Origin: an uncultured Eubacteriales bacterium
GTDB taxonomy: Bacteria > Bacillota > Clostridia > Oscillospirales > CAG-272
DNA length: 61,658 nucleotides
Assembly: GCA_905201895.1 (NCBI GenBank)
Contig: CAJKPX010000011.1
Span: 1 to 61,658 of the forward strand
Direction of reading: 5' to 3'
In this document: one piece after another, positions 24,623-31,680 of the stretch
Layout of the letters: each line of letters opens with the position of its first letter
Position numbering within the stretch: position 1 is the first letter of the stretch
Notes under the pieces: generated by a model
The model's input: only the letters and a program-made list of their open reading frames with translations
Told to the model about the DNA's origin: nothing
The model's database searches: none
Translations under genes and position numbers: made by a program

Positions 24623-25546
24623 CTATTTGTTTTCCTTCAGCAGCGCCGAAATTTGGGCTCTGTAATGCAGAAACTCCTCCTGATTCGGGGTGATCTGCAG
24701 CACGTAGTTGATCCTTCCAAGCAAGCGCGAAAGGTAGTGAAACGGCTCCTCCGAGCTGCCGATGCGCAAGAGGTGCCCCTGCACGCCGAATTTTTGACAG
24801 TAAAAGACCTCTTGGCGCACCTGCCTTCGATAGTCCTTTGGCGTGTTGATTTTTTCATTCACCACAACGCCCGTGACTGTTTTTTTATCCCCACCGCCAA
24901 GGCAGCGCGTCTTTCTCTCGTTGAGGACGAGCCCCAAGGACATCAGCTTGCTCCTGACGAATTTGATCACCTCGTCCTCGTCAAAGCTTCCCGAGAACGC
25001 CATATCGTCGCAATAGCGGGAATAGCCGATCCTGCGGTCCTTGCACCACGCACCAACTGCTTGGTCGAACTCGCGCATGATGATATTGGATATGACGGGC
25101 GACGTTGGAGCGCCCTGCGGAAGGGAGTCCCCCTTATAGCAGAGCAGCGAAAGCAAAATGCGGATCTGCTCGGAATATTTGCTTGACGGAAAAACCTTTT
25201 CCTTGACAAGGGAATAGCGGATGCTGTCAAAGAATTTGTAAATATCGAGCTTGAGCAGCTTTTCCTTTCCCACGTGGCAGATTGCGTTTTTTCGGATATT
25301 ACTCGCCGGCTTATATGCCTTGGCGTAGACCGAAACAGGCTCATAGGCGAGCAGCTTCTCGGCGATCGCGCGTTGGATTTTCTTGAGCGGCTCGTCGGGA
25401 ACCGAAAGGATACGCGCGCTCCCGTCGGATTTTGGAATGCTTTTGCTGTGATAATGCGCGTTGATGCTGTTGCTGACGGCATAAAGCGTTTTTGCCGATA
25501 TGCCCAAATCAGTTTCGAGCGAACGCAATTCGGTGTATACGATCAT
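24623..25546 (-). CDS. retron reverse transcriptase
   Basis: 307 residues from the ATG that follows AGGAG by seven bases (an upstream ATG at 25612 lies within the msd RNA). Retron hallmarks are all visible: NAHYH at 29-33 (region X, NAxxH), LPQGAPTSPVISN in the palm, the catalytic Y178-C179-D180-D181, and V224-T225-G226 (region Y, VTG). Cys in the YxDD box is unusual. No domain is fused at either end and no effector ORF adjoins it. It would extend from the 2'-OH of the branching G in its own msr to make msDNA. The neighbours (sialidase, AraC) are not known retron effectors. Confidence 0.93.
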   Translation of the reverse strand: MIVYTELRSLETDLGISAKTLYAVSNSINAHYHSKSIPKSDGSARILSVPDEPLKKIQRAIAEKLLAYEPVSVYAKAYKPASNIRKNAICHVGKEKLLKLDIYKFFDSIRYSLVKEKVFPSSKYSEQIRILLSLLCYKGDSLPQGAPTSPVISNIIMREFDQAVGAWCKDRRIGYSRYCDDMAFSGSFDEDEVIKFVRSKLMSLGLVLNERKTRCLGGGDKKTVTGVVVNEKINTPKDYRRQVRQEVFYCQKFGVQGHLLRIGSSEEPFHYLSRLLGRINYVLQITPNQEEFLHYRAQISALLKENK

Positions 25547-25556
25547 AGGTGGTCTC

Positions 25557-25750
25557 CTGAAACAATACAAATTGTATAATGAGGTGCGCAGAAGTAATGA
25601 TATGCGGCGCAAGCCGCATATAGCGCACTCCGTGCGCGACTTACTGCAAGCACTCTCATTTGAGCGCGCGAATACGAGGGGATTGCCTGCAGGGAGCGAC
25701 TCGCTCCCCGTTCGATAAAAAATCGAATACGCTATTGTTTTACAGAGTAC
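25557..25750 (-). ncRNA. retron msr-msd RNA
   Basis: It is upstream of the RT on the same strand, as in known retrons. The end repeats a1 (25733-25745, TATTGTTTTACAG on the plus strand) and a2 (25557-25568, CTGAAACAATAC) are nearly complementary. The msr part has two hairpins: TTCGAT/ATCGAA (25711-25727) and GGGAGCG/CGCTCCC (25692-25708). The msd part is a long stem (GTGC.GCAG.AGTAA pairing with TTACT.GC.GCAC, about 25584-25651) that ends in two side-by-side perfect hairpins: 9-bp ATATGCGGC/GCCGCATAT with a GCAA loop (25600-25621) and 6-bp GCGCAC/GTGCGC (25623-25637). Exact ends and the branching G are not determined. Confidence 0.85.
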
Positions 25751-25927
25751 GTATATATACTACATCACGGTTCGCGTTTTGTCAAGTGGCAATTTCTTTT
25801 TTCGCTGCAAAACGCAACCAACACCCAAAAATACCCGCAGAGCTCCGCCACGTGCGCGACTGTCGCGCGGATCAGCGGACATCGGGTGTCGGACTGAGGC
25901 ATTCGAGGGACTCTGCGAAAAGCGCAT

Positions 25928-25976
25928 AAAACGGGAGTGAGTCTCCATGCGGATTGCATCTGACTCACTCCCGTTG
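25928..25976 (-). terminator. terminator-like hairpin after the AraC gene
   Basis: ACGGGAGTGAGTC pairs with GACTCACTCCCGT. On the minus strand it is followed by TTTTATG. The stretch 25760-25927 contains a likely retron promoter (TTGACA then TAGTAT on the minus strand near 25757-25785) and nothing else that I can support. Confidence 0.7.
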
Positions 25977-25980
25977 ATCG

Positions 25981-26703
25981 TTACTGATCCCGATAGGCGC
26001 GCGGGGAGACCCCTGTGACCGATTTGAATTTTTTGGAGAAGTAAACGTAGTCGAGGTAGCCGCATTTCTCGGCAATTTCGGCAAGCGAGAGCTCGTTTTT
26101 GTAGACGTCGATGAGAAAGCAGGCGTGGCGAATGCGGATGTCGGTCAAGAGTCCGTGCGGCGTTTTTCCGGTTGCCTGCTTGAACAGCGCACGGATATAA
26201 TCCTCGGAGTAGCCGCTCTGAACGAGCAGCTCGGTGGGGTTGGTTTCGGCATCCAGCGCTCGTTCTGAAAGTTTGGCAATGATCTGCCCCAGGCGGTCGG
26301 AGGGACGCTGCTCGGCTCCGAGTCGCTCGGTCAGAAGGGTGATATACGCCGTGCAGAGCGCAGAGACGTATCGCGGGCTTCCGTATCGGTTGCGGTGGAT
26401 CAGCTCAGCAAGCGCGCGACCCTCGCCTGCCTCGTTATCCGAAAGCGCGACCACAACGGCGGTGTGGAGATAGCGGTCGAAATCGCCCTCGACCGAAATG
26501 TTGCAAAATCCGCGCTCGGAGCACGAGCCGTGACGGACGCCGGGGGGCACGATGATCACGCTCCCACGCGAGAAGGGTACGTTCCCCTGCTCGGTACGCA
26601 TGTGCCCCTGCCCGTCGAGGTAGAGCATGATCTCATATCGCCTGTGCGTGTGCATCGGATATTGCACAACACCTTCCTCGGTTCGGCTGATTCGGTAGTC
26701 CAT
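25981..26703 (-). CDS. AraC-family transcriptional regulator
   Basis: 240 residues. The N-terminal cupin with MHTHRRYEIMLYLDG metal-like histidines and SVIIVPPGVRHG is followed by HTH motifs at about 140-235 (NPTELLVQSGYSEDYIRALF and LAEIAEKCGYLDYVYFSKKF, then GVSPRAYRDQ). It is divergent from the GH5-like gene at 26827 and probably regulates it in response to an oligosaccharide. It is GC-rich like the core genome, unlike the modules to the left, so it is likely resident. Confidence 0.92.
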   Translation of the reverse strand: MDYRISRTEEGVVQYPMHTHRRYEIMLYLDGQGHMRTEQGNVPFSRGSVIIVPPGVRHGSCSERGFCNISVEGDFDRYLHTAVVVALSDNEAGEGRALAELIHRNRYGSPRYVSALCTAYITLLTERLGAEQRPSDRLGQIIAKLSERALDAETNPTELLVQSGYSEDYIRALFKQATGKTPHGLLTDIRIRHACFLIDVYKNELSLAEIAEKCGYLDYVYFSKKFKSVTGVSPRAYRDQ

Positions 26704-26792
26704 TTCATCACCCCCAGGTCATTATAACACAAATCTATCTTTTATACAAGTTCTTTTATCAATTATTCTACCCGCAGACCCCTGTTGGATGC

Positions 26793-26798
26793 TATAAT
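26793..26798 (+). promoter_or_regulatory. extended -10 of the GH5-like gene
   Basis: TGCTATAAT with no good -35 is what an AraC-activated promoter would look like. Confidence 0.5.
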
Positions 26799-26826
26799 TG
26801 ATGTATCAAGAGCAATGGAGGAGACT

Positions 26827-27918
26827 ATGAAAAAGATCAAGGGATTGCAGCGCGGCATGGGAATTGGCGGCTGGCTGACCAACTATAAGCGCTTCAATGT
26901 GCTTCCGCCCGAGCGAAGAATGCAGATCACGGTTGGGGATATGGAGCATTTTGAAAGCTACATCACAGAGGCGGACGTTGCGTATATCGCATCCTTGGGA
27001 ATGGATCATATTCGGCTCGGTTTTGACCAAATCGTGCTCGAGGAGCGCCCCTATGAATATCGGAAAGCGATCATCGAGCTTCTGCGTAATTTCGTGAGCT
27101 GGTGTCATCGCTACGGTCTGCGTCCGATTTTGAACATGCACAAGGCGATCGGCAACTATTGCGACATCCTCGAGGAGCGAGGGCTGATGCAGGACGCCGC
27201 TCTGCAGAGTCGCTTCATTGCGCTCTGGGAGTATCTTGAGGACGTTTTTGCAGACGATCGCGAGGTCGCCTTCGAGCTGCTCAACGAGGTGGTCAACGCC
27301 ACGGCGGAGGAATGGAATGCCCTCGCCGAAAAAACAATTGCCGCAATTCGCGCAAAAAACAAGGAACGCCTCATGATAGTCGGTGGTGTAGAATGGAACA
27401 ATCCTCCGGCACTCCCCAAGGTAAAAGTGTATAATGACGAAAACATCATTTATACTTTCCATTGTTATGCGCCGCACGAATTTACGCACCAACAGGGCGT
27501 CTTGAAGGCAGGTTCGCTGTTTTATAACAGAAAAATGCCATACCCTTGCGACGATATCGAGCGTTACAGAGATTATCACAGGGTTGTCAACGGTAAGAAC
27601 AAATATGAAGAATATGACAGAATGAATATAGACTTTTTGCGCGATTATTTAGCCCCCGCAAAGGAATTTATCGAAAAGCATCCCGACAAAATCCTTTGGT
27701 GCGGCGAGTTCGGTACCATTCGCCACGCCAAGCTTGAATGGCGTGAAAATTGGATGCGGGATATGATCGCAATTCTCAAGGAATGGGACATTCCGTATTG
27801 CGTTTGGAATTATTTAAGCACGCCCAATGACGGAAATCGCTTCAGCCTCGTGGATGATGACACACGTATCATTTTGAGCGAGGAGCTGCATCGGATCATT
27901 CTGGGAGAGAGCAAATGA
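26827..27918 (+). CDS. GH5-like glycoside hydrolase
   Basis: 363 residues from the ATG following GGAGGA (the ORF also extends to 26785 without a ribosome site). A TIM-barrel GH5 pattern: MGIGGWLTNY start, GMDHIRLGFD, LRPILNMHKA, the acid/base in ELLNEVVN (Glu154) and the nucleophile in LWCGEFGT (Glu294), then VWNYLSTPNDG. There is no signal peptide, so an intracellular beta-glucosidase, mannosidase or endoglycosidase acting on imported oligosaccharides is likely. It is translationally coupled (ATGA) to a DMT transporter gene and divergent from an AraC regulator. Confidence 0.85.
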   Translation: MKKIKGLQRGMGIGGWLTNYKRFNVLPPERRMQITVGDMEHFESYITEADVAYIASLGMDHIRLGFDQIVLEERPYEYRKAIIELLRNFVSWCHRYGLRPILNMHKAIGNYCDILEERGLMQDAALQSRFIALWEYLEDVFADDREVAFELLNEVVNATAEEWNALAEKTIAAIRAKNKERLMIVGGVEWNNPPALPKVKVYNDENIIYTFHCYAPHEFTHQQGVLKAGSLFYNRKMPYPCDDIERYRDYHRVVNGKNKYEEYDRMNIDFLRDYLAPAKEFIEKHPDKILWCGEFGTIRHAKLEWRENWMRDMIAILKEWDIPYCVWNYLSTPNDGNRFSLVDDDTRIILSEELHRIILGESK

Positions 27919-28811
27919 CTCCCGTTGCTTTGATTCTACTGACAACGAGTATTCTGCTCTCCACGGGGCGCAATCTGCTCTCCAAGCGCCTCTCGGGGCT
28001 ATCGTTCGGTAGCCGACGCTTCTTTCTCTGTCAAGGCGCGCTTTTTTTCAGCGGCGGTGTGGCGGTCCTGCTCTTTGGAAGGGTCACGTGGCAACTGCCG
28101 TCGGGGCTCACCTGCCTGCTTGCATTGCTCTACGGCGCCCTTCTGATCGCGGCGCAATGGTTCTACACCGCGGCGCTCTCGTCGGGAAACGTGGCGCTCT
28201 GCTCCACGGTCTATTCAATGGGCTTTATTCTCCCAACCCTCTCAGGGGCACTTCTCTGGAACGAGTCGTTCTCCCCCCTCGACCTTTGCGGGGTCCTCTG
28301 CTCGGTGGCGGCAATCCTCTGCTCGGGCTTGGTGGGGAGGCGGCGGGATACAGAGAAAGGATACCGCTATTTTCTCCCCCTGACCGTTGCAATGCTGGCA
28401 TCGGGGGGTCTTGGCATCGTGCAAAAGACCCAGCAGCGCTCGGACGTGGCGGGTGAGCGCGGCGCGTTTTTGCTGATCGCCTTCCTGATCGCGGCAGGTG
28501 CTTCGGTTCTTGTCGCTCTGCTGCTCGGACGGCGACAGGGCGCAAGCAGGGATGCATCCTCCGCCGCTCTCATGCGCTCAATGCTCGGCACGGCGGCGCT
28601 GGTAGGCGCTTTTTTTGGATGCTGCAACCTGCTCAACACCCTACTCGCGGGGATGCTGGATAGCGCGATCTTCTTTCCCACGCTCAACATCGGCGTCATT
28701 CTGATCAGCACAGTCACGGCAATCCCGATTTATCGGGAGCGACTGAAGAAAAAGGATCTTTGCGTTTTGCTGCTCGGCATCGGCGCGATTTTACTGCTCA
28801 ATTTCGGGTAA
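27915..28811 (+). CDS. EamA/DMT-family transporter
   Basis: 298 residues with about ten hydrophobic segments in two five-helix halves, typical of the drug/metabolite transporter superfamily. The N-half contains LLYGALLIAAQWFYTAAL and the C-half ends with LLLGIGAILLLNFG. Its start overlaps the GH5-like stop (ATGA), so it belongs to the same operon and may export or import the hydrolysis product. The substrate cannot be read from the sequence. A hairpin follows at 28858-28889. Confidence 0.85.
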   Translation: MTPVALILLTTSILLSTGRNLLSKRLSGLSFGSRRFFLCQGALFFSGGVAVLLFGRVTWQLPSGLTCLLALLYGALLIAAQWFYTAALSSGNVALCSTVYSMGFILPTLSGALLWNESFSPLDLCGVLCSVAAILCSGLVGRRRDTEKGYRYFLPLTVAMLASGGLGIVQKTQQRSDVAGERGAFLLIAFLIAAGASVLVALLLGRRQGASRDASSAALMRSMLGTAALVGAFFGCCNLLNTLLAGMLDSAIFFPTLNIGVILISTVTAIPIYRERLKKKDLCVLLLGIGAILLLNFG

Positions 28812-28857
28812 AAATGCAAGGGATGTCGACATGCGTTTTTTTATAAAAATCAAGACA

Positions 28858-28889
28858 TAGGGGCTGCGTCATTGGCGCAGCCCCTATGC
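28858..28889 (+). terminator. hairpin after the DMT gene
   Basis: ATAGGGGCTGCG pairs with CGCAGCCCCTAT. There is no clear T-run, so it may be a weak terminator or an mRNA-end hairpin. Confidence 0.5.
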
Positions 28890-28973
28890 AAAAAAGCCGA
28901 CGGTAGGCTTTTTTGACGCGCGTTATTTGCGTTTTTTTGCTCGTGAAGCGAGCAAAAGCAAAAACGACGGGGG

Positions 28974-29009
28974 TGAGTCAAATGCATTTTTTGCATTTGA
29001 CTCACCCCC
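28974..29009 (-). terminator. strong hairpin after the lipoprotein gene
   Basis: GGGGGTGAGTCAAATGCA pairs perfectly with TGCATTTGACTCACCCCC. The leftward transcript continues into GTCGTTTTTG, giving a terminator for the gene ending at 29035. Confidence 0.75.
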
Positions 29010-29034
29010 AAAAATCGCTTTCAACGCCCCCGCT

Positions 29035-29790
29035 CTATCGCAGGGTGATCGAGGCGAAATAGTCCTGCACTTGTTCGGTGCTCCATTCCCTTTTCTCGAA
29101 ATAGAAGGAGATCGCAAGCCCTTCCTGTTCGAGGAAAAGCGCCACGGATGTCTCGAAGCGTTTATAGCCCTCGCTGTAGTAGCTCTTCACCGCTGCGGGA
29201 TATTCCGCATTGGCGAGGTGCAACGTCAAATAGGTTGCATCTTCTATGGTAAAAGGCTTGATATTGGGCGCCGCAGACTCAAAATTCTCGGCAAGCGCTG
29301 CAACCTGTTCGGGCGACAACAGCCAGTAGATGACTTTCACGCGTGTTCCGTCGCTGTCCTGAAGAACTTTAGACAACCGACATTGATCACTGTCGTTTGA
29401 CCTGCCATACAGTGTCATGACGAGTAGATTCCCCCAAGCCATATCGCCGTTGTAGCACGTAGGCAGATCGCGATCACGCATGGACAGGATCCATTTGTCA
29501 ATATCCCAATAGTAGCAGTAGCCGATCTGCTTTTGACCCTCAAATTCTGCCACGTCCACGTGCTCGATCCACGTTTGGTAGGCAATTTGGCTATCAAAAT
29601 CGATGTAACCGTAATAGGGACCGTCCTTGCAGACATGAACAGAGGACTCAAGCAAGGCATCAATTTCCGCTTGGCTCATGGTGTCGGCACCCGTGGTGGA
29701 GTCGTCCCCGTTCGGGGGATCGTTTGCGGCAGGGGTGCAGGCGGTGAGCAAAAGCAGACAGACCAACAGCATACATAGCAGTTTTTTCAT
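29035..29790 (-). CDS. secreted lipoprotein of unknown function
   Basis: 251 residues with a lipoprotein signal (MKKLLCMLLVCLLLLTAC; lipobox LTAC, Cys18), an Asp/Thr/Asn-rich linker (about 20-40), then a folded domain of about 200 residues with no family I recognise. The mature part alternates predicted strands and helices, with Cys-Trp-Tyr-rich stretches. It is monocistronic with its own consensus promoter (29961-29989) and a long 5' UTR. Possibly a solute- or envelope-associated protein. Confidence 0.8.
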   Translation of the reverse strand: MKKLLCMLLVCLLLLTACTPAANDPPNGDDSTTGADTMSQAEIDALLESSVHVCKDGPYYGYIDFDSQIAYQTWIEHVDVAEFEGQKQIGYCYYWDIDKWILSMRDRDLPTCYNGDMAWGNLLVMTLYGRSNDSDQCRLSKVLQDSDGTRVKVIYWLLSPEQVAALAENFESAAPNIKPFTIEDATYLTLHLANAEYPAAVKSYYSEGYKRFETSVALFLEQEGLAISFYFEKREWSTEQVQDYFASITLR

Positions 29791-29960
29791 AAGGGTTCTC
29801 CTTTCGTTTTGTGGGGGTATCTGCGCCCCGATTTCGTCTCCGCGCCCGTGGTGGTGCCCGTTTGTCTGCTCTGTCTCCCTTCTCTGCGGCGCGGTTTCGT
29901 CGGTTCTTGTTTAATTCCGCCAAATAATAAGTAAAAGAATTGTTTTTTTGTTGCACTTTT

Positions 29961-29989
29961 ATTATATCAAAAATTCCTTTTTTTGTCAA
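29961..29989 (-). promoter_or_regulatory. consensus promoter of the lipoprotein gene
   Basis: On the minus strand TTGACA and TATAAT are 17 bp apart (-10 at 29961-29966, -35 at 29984-29989). The UTR of about 165 bases (29791-29955) shows no clear structure. The rest of the gap to 30116 holds nothing that I can support. Confidence 0.85.
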
Positions 29990-30116
29990 CCGGTTTCAAT
30001 GTATGTTTGCGGAATGCTCATAGAATATTCATTTTTCTCAATGCGCCGCACCTTAGCGACACACAAGGCATTGTCGCGCACGAAGTTGCGAAAGATCTTC
30101 TAACCTCAAAAAATGA

Positions 30117-30145
30117 AAGCCGATGCGCATTGCATCGGCTTTCTC
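30117..30145 (-). terminator. terminator of the small XRE gene
   Basis: GAAAGCCGATGC pairs with GCATCGGCTTTC. The leftward transcript continues into ATTTTTTGAG. Confidence 0.85.
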
Positions 30146-30158
30146 TGATCAATTTGAT

Positions 30159-30380
30159 TTAATTTGAGGATTTTTCATCGTCCTTTACGTACTCCAGAAT
30201 GTCGCAAAGCTCGCATCCCAACGCCGCACAAATGCGGTCTAAAATGTAGCTGTCATACCGAATGACGCGATTTTTGTAGTATCGGTCGATCGTTTGAAAT
30301 TTGACCTCGGTTCGCTTGGCTAACTCATACCGCGTGATGCCGCATTTGTCCAAATACCGATCAATCGTCAATCTTACCAT
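30159..30380 (-). CDS. small XRE-type HTH regulator
   Basis: 73 residues from the ATG seven bases after GGAGG (longer starts at 30386 and 30431 are too close to or beyond the ribosome site). Nearly the whole protein is one HTH_26/Cro-like domain: RYLDKCGITRYELAKRT, VKFQTIDRYYKNRV, ILDRICAALGCELCDILEYV. Such minimal repressors occur in conjugative elements and as autoregulated switches. An inverted repeat spanning its promoter supports autoregulation. It is divergent from yhaO. Confidence 0.85.
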   Translation of the reverse strand: MVRLTIDRYLDKCGITRYELAKRTEVKFQTIDRYYKNRVIRYDSYILDRICAALGCELCDILEYVKDDEKSSN

Positions 30381-30402
30381 CAACATCCCTCCCTCAATAT
30401 AT

Positions 30403-30471
30403 ATTTTATCTGATATATACCTACTTGACAATTTCTCTATTTCGGTATATACCTATATAAGTATATATCAG
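30403..30471. promoter_or_regulatory. divergent promoter/operator with CTGATATATAC palindrome
   Basis: CTGATATATAC (30410-30420) and GTATATATCAG (30461-30471) form a perfect 11-bp inverted repeat; more TATATACC half-sites lie between. The leftward promoter TTGTCA-N17-TAAAAT (30403-30431) has one arm inside its spacer, as expected for an autorepressor site. Confidence 0.7.
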
Positions 30472-30548
30472 AACAAAGGAATTGATTTTACATTTCGTTA
30501 CGGTTTATTCCATGCAATGCACACGGATCGACAATCTTTCCTTTTCGC

Positions 30549-30577
30549 TTGCTATTTCGTTTTTTTTATGATATAAT
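30549..30577 (+). promoter_or_regulatory. promoter of yhaO-yhaN
   Basis: TTGCTA (30549-30554), 17-bp spacer, TATAAT (30572-30577) with upstream TGA. Confidence 0.65.
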
Positions 30578-30624
30578 GATGGTAGACAAACAATAACACC
30601 ATCCTCGGAAAGGATTTTGCAAGC

Positions 30625-31680
30625 ATGAAACTGATCCATTGTGCCGATCTGCATCTCGATTCCCCGATGGAAGCCAATCTGCCCCCCGAGCGGGCACGCG
30701 AGCGCAAGGCGGAAATTCTCTCCACCTTTGCAAAGCTCGTTCGCATTGCCGACGAGGGCGGCGTCTCGGCGATCCTGATCGCGGGCGACCTCTTTGACAG
30801 CAACCACGTGACCAAGCGCACCGAGCACTACGTGCTCGATCTGATTGCCTCGCATCCCTCGCTCTATTTCTTTTATCTCGCGGGCAACCACGATCGCTCG
30901 AGCGGCATTCGCACGCTCGCCGACAAGCCCGACAACCTTTGCACCTTTGAGGACGGCTGGCGCTCCTATGCCTTTGGCGACGTAACCATCACGGGCAGCG
31001 AGCGTCCCGACCCCGACACGCTCTCGCTCGACCCCGATGCGCTCAACATCGTTCTGATGCACGGGCAGGAGGGCACGGGGCGCGGCGAGGACATCATCCG
31101 CTTCCCGCGCCTGAAGGGCAAAAACATCGACTATCTCGCCCTGGGACATCTGCACGCCTACCGCACCGCACAGATCGACGCGCGATGCACGGCATGCTAT
31201 TCGGGGTGCCTCGAGGGCCGCGGCTTCGACGAATGCGGACAAAAGGGCTACGTCCTGCTCGAAGTCTCGGGAGGCAAGCTCACCCACAGCTTCGTCCCGA
31301 TCGCGCGCCGCACGCTCCACACTGTCACCTGCGATATCACGGGATACGTCTCCCAGCTTGATCTGGAGAACCGTCTGCTCAACGCCACGTGCGAGATCCC
31401 CTCGTCGGATCTGGTTAAGGCAGTGCTTGTAGGCAAGGTCTCGGGCGAGGCGCAAAAGGACCTCACCCATCTCGCAGGCGTGCTCTCCGAGCGCTTCTAT
31501 TTTGCCAAGCTCCGCGACGAGAGCCGACTCCTGATCAACCCCGACGACTACCGCCACGACATCTCGCTCAAGGGGGAATTCGTGCGCCGCGTGATGGCGT
31601 CCTCGCTCTCCGAGCTCGAAAAGGAGCGCGTGATCGCCTGCGGCTTCCGTGCCCTCTCGGGAGAGGAGGTGGGACTGTGA
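30625..31680 (+). CDS. yhaO: SbcD/YhaO-like DNA repair metallophosphoesterase
   Basis: 351 residues. The calcineurin-like metal-binding motifs are in order: DLHLD (D8, H10), GDLFDSN (about 53), GNHDRS (about 89) and later HGQEG and GHLHAY. This is the Mre11/SbcD nuclease subunit as found in the Firmicute YhaO family (shorter capping domain than SbcD). The GTG of yhaN overlaps its stop (GTGA), so the two subunits are co-translated. Role: processing of DNA double-strand break ends with the ATPase partner. Confidence 0.88.
   Translation: MKLIHCADLHLDSPMEANLPPERARERKAEILSTFAKLVRIADEGGVSAILIAGDLFDSNHVTKRTEHYVLDLIASHPSLYFFYLAGNHDRSSGIRTLADKPDNLCTFEDGWRSYAFGDVTITGSERPDPDTLSLDPDALNIVLMHGQEGTGRGEDIIRFPRLKGKNIDYLALGHLHAYRTAQIDARCTACYSGCLEGRGFDECGQKGYVLLEVSGGKLTHSFVPIARRTLHTVTCDITGYVSQLDLENRLLNATCEIPSSDLVKAVLVGKVSGEAQKDLTHLAGVLSERFYFAKLRDESRLLINPDDYRHDISLKGEFVRRVMASSLSELEKERVIACGFRALSGEEVGL

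Noticed and set aside
24623..25546. RT as a diversity-generating retroelement or a group II intron
   Set aside because: NAHYH and VTG motifs plus an adjacent msr/msd RNA are retron features. No template/variable repeat pair, no maturase or endonuclease domain, and no intron RNA.
25760..26065. 101-codon minus-strand frame as a retron effector
   Set aside because: It overlaps the AraC coding region and its terminator hairpin, with no ribosome site and a low-complexity Arg-rich translation.
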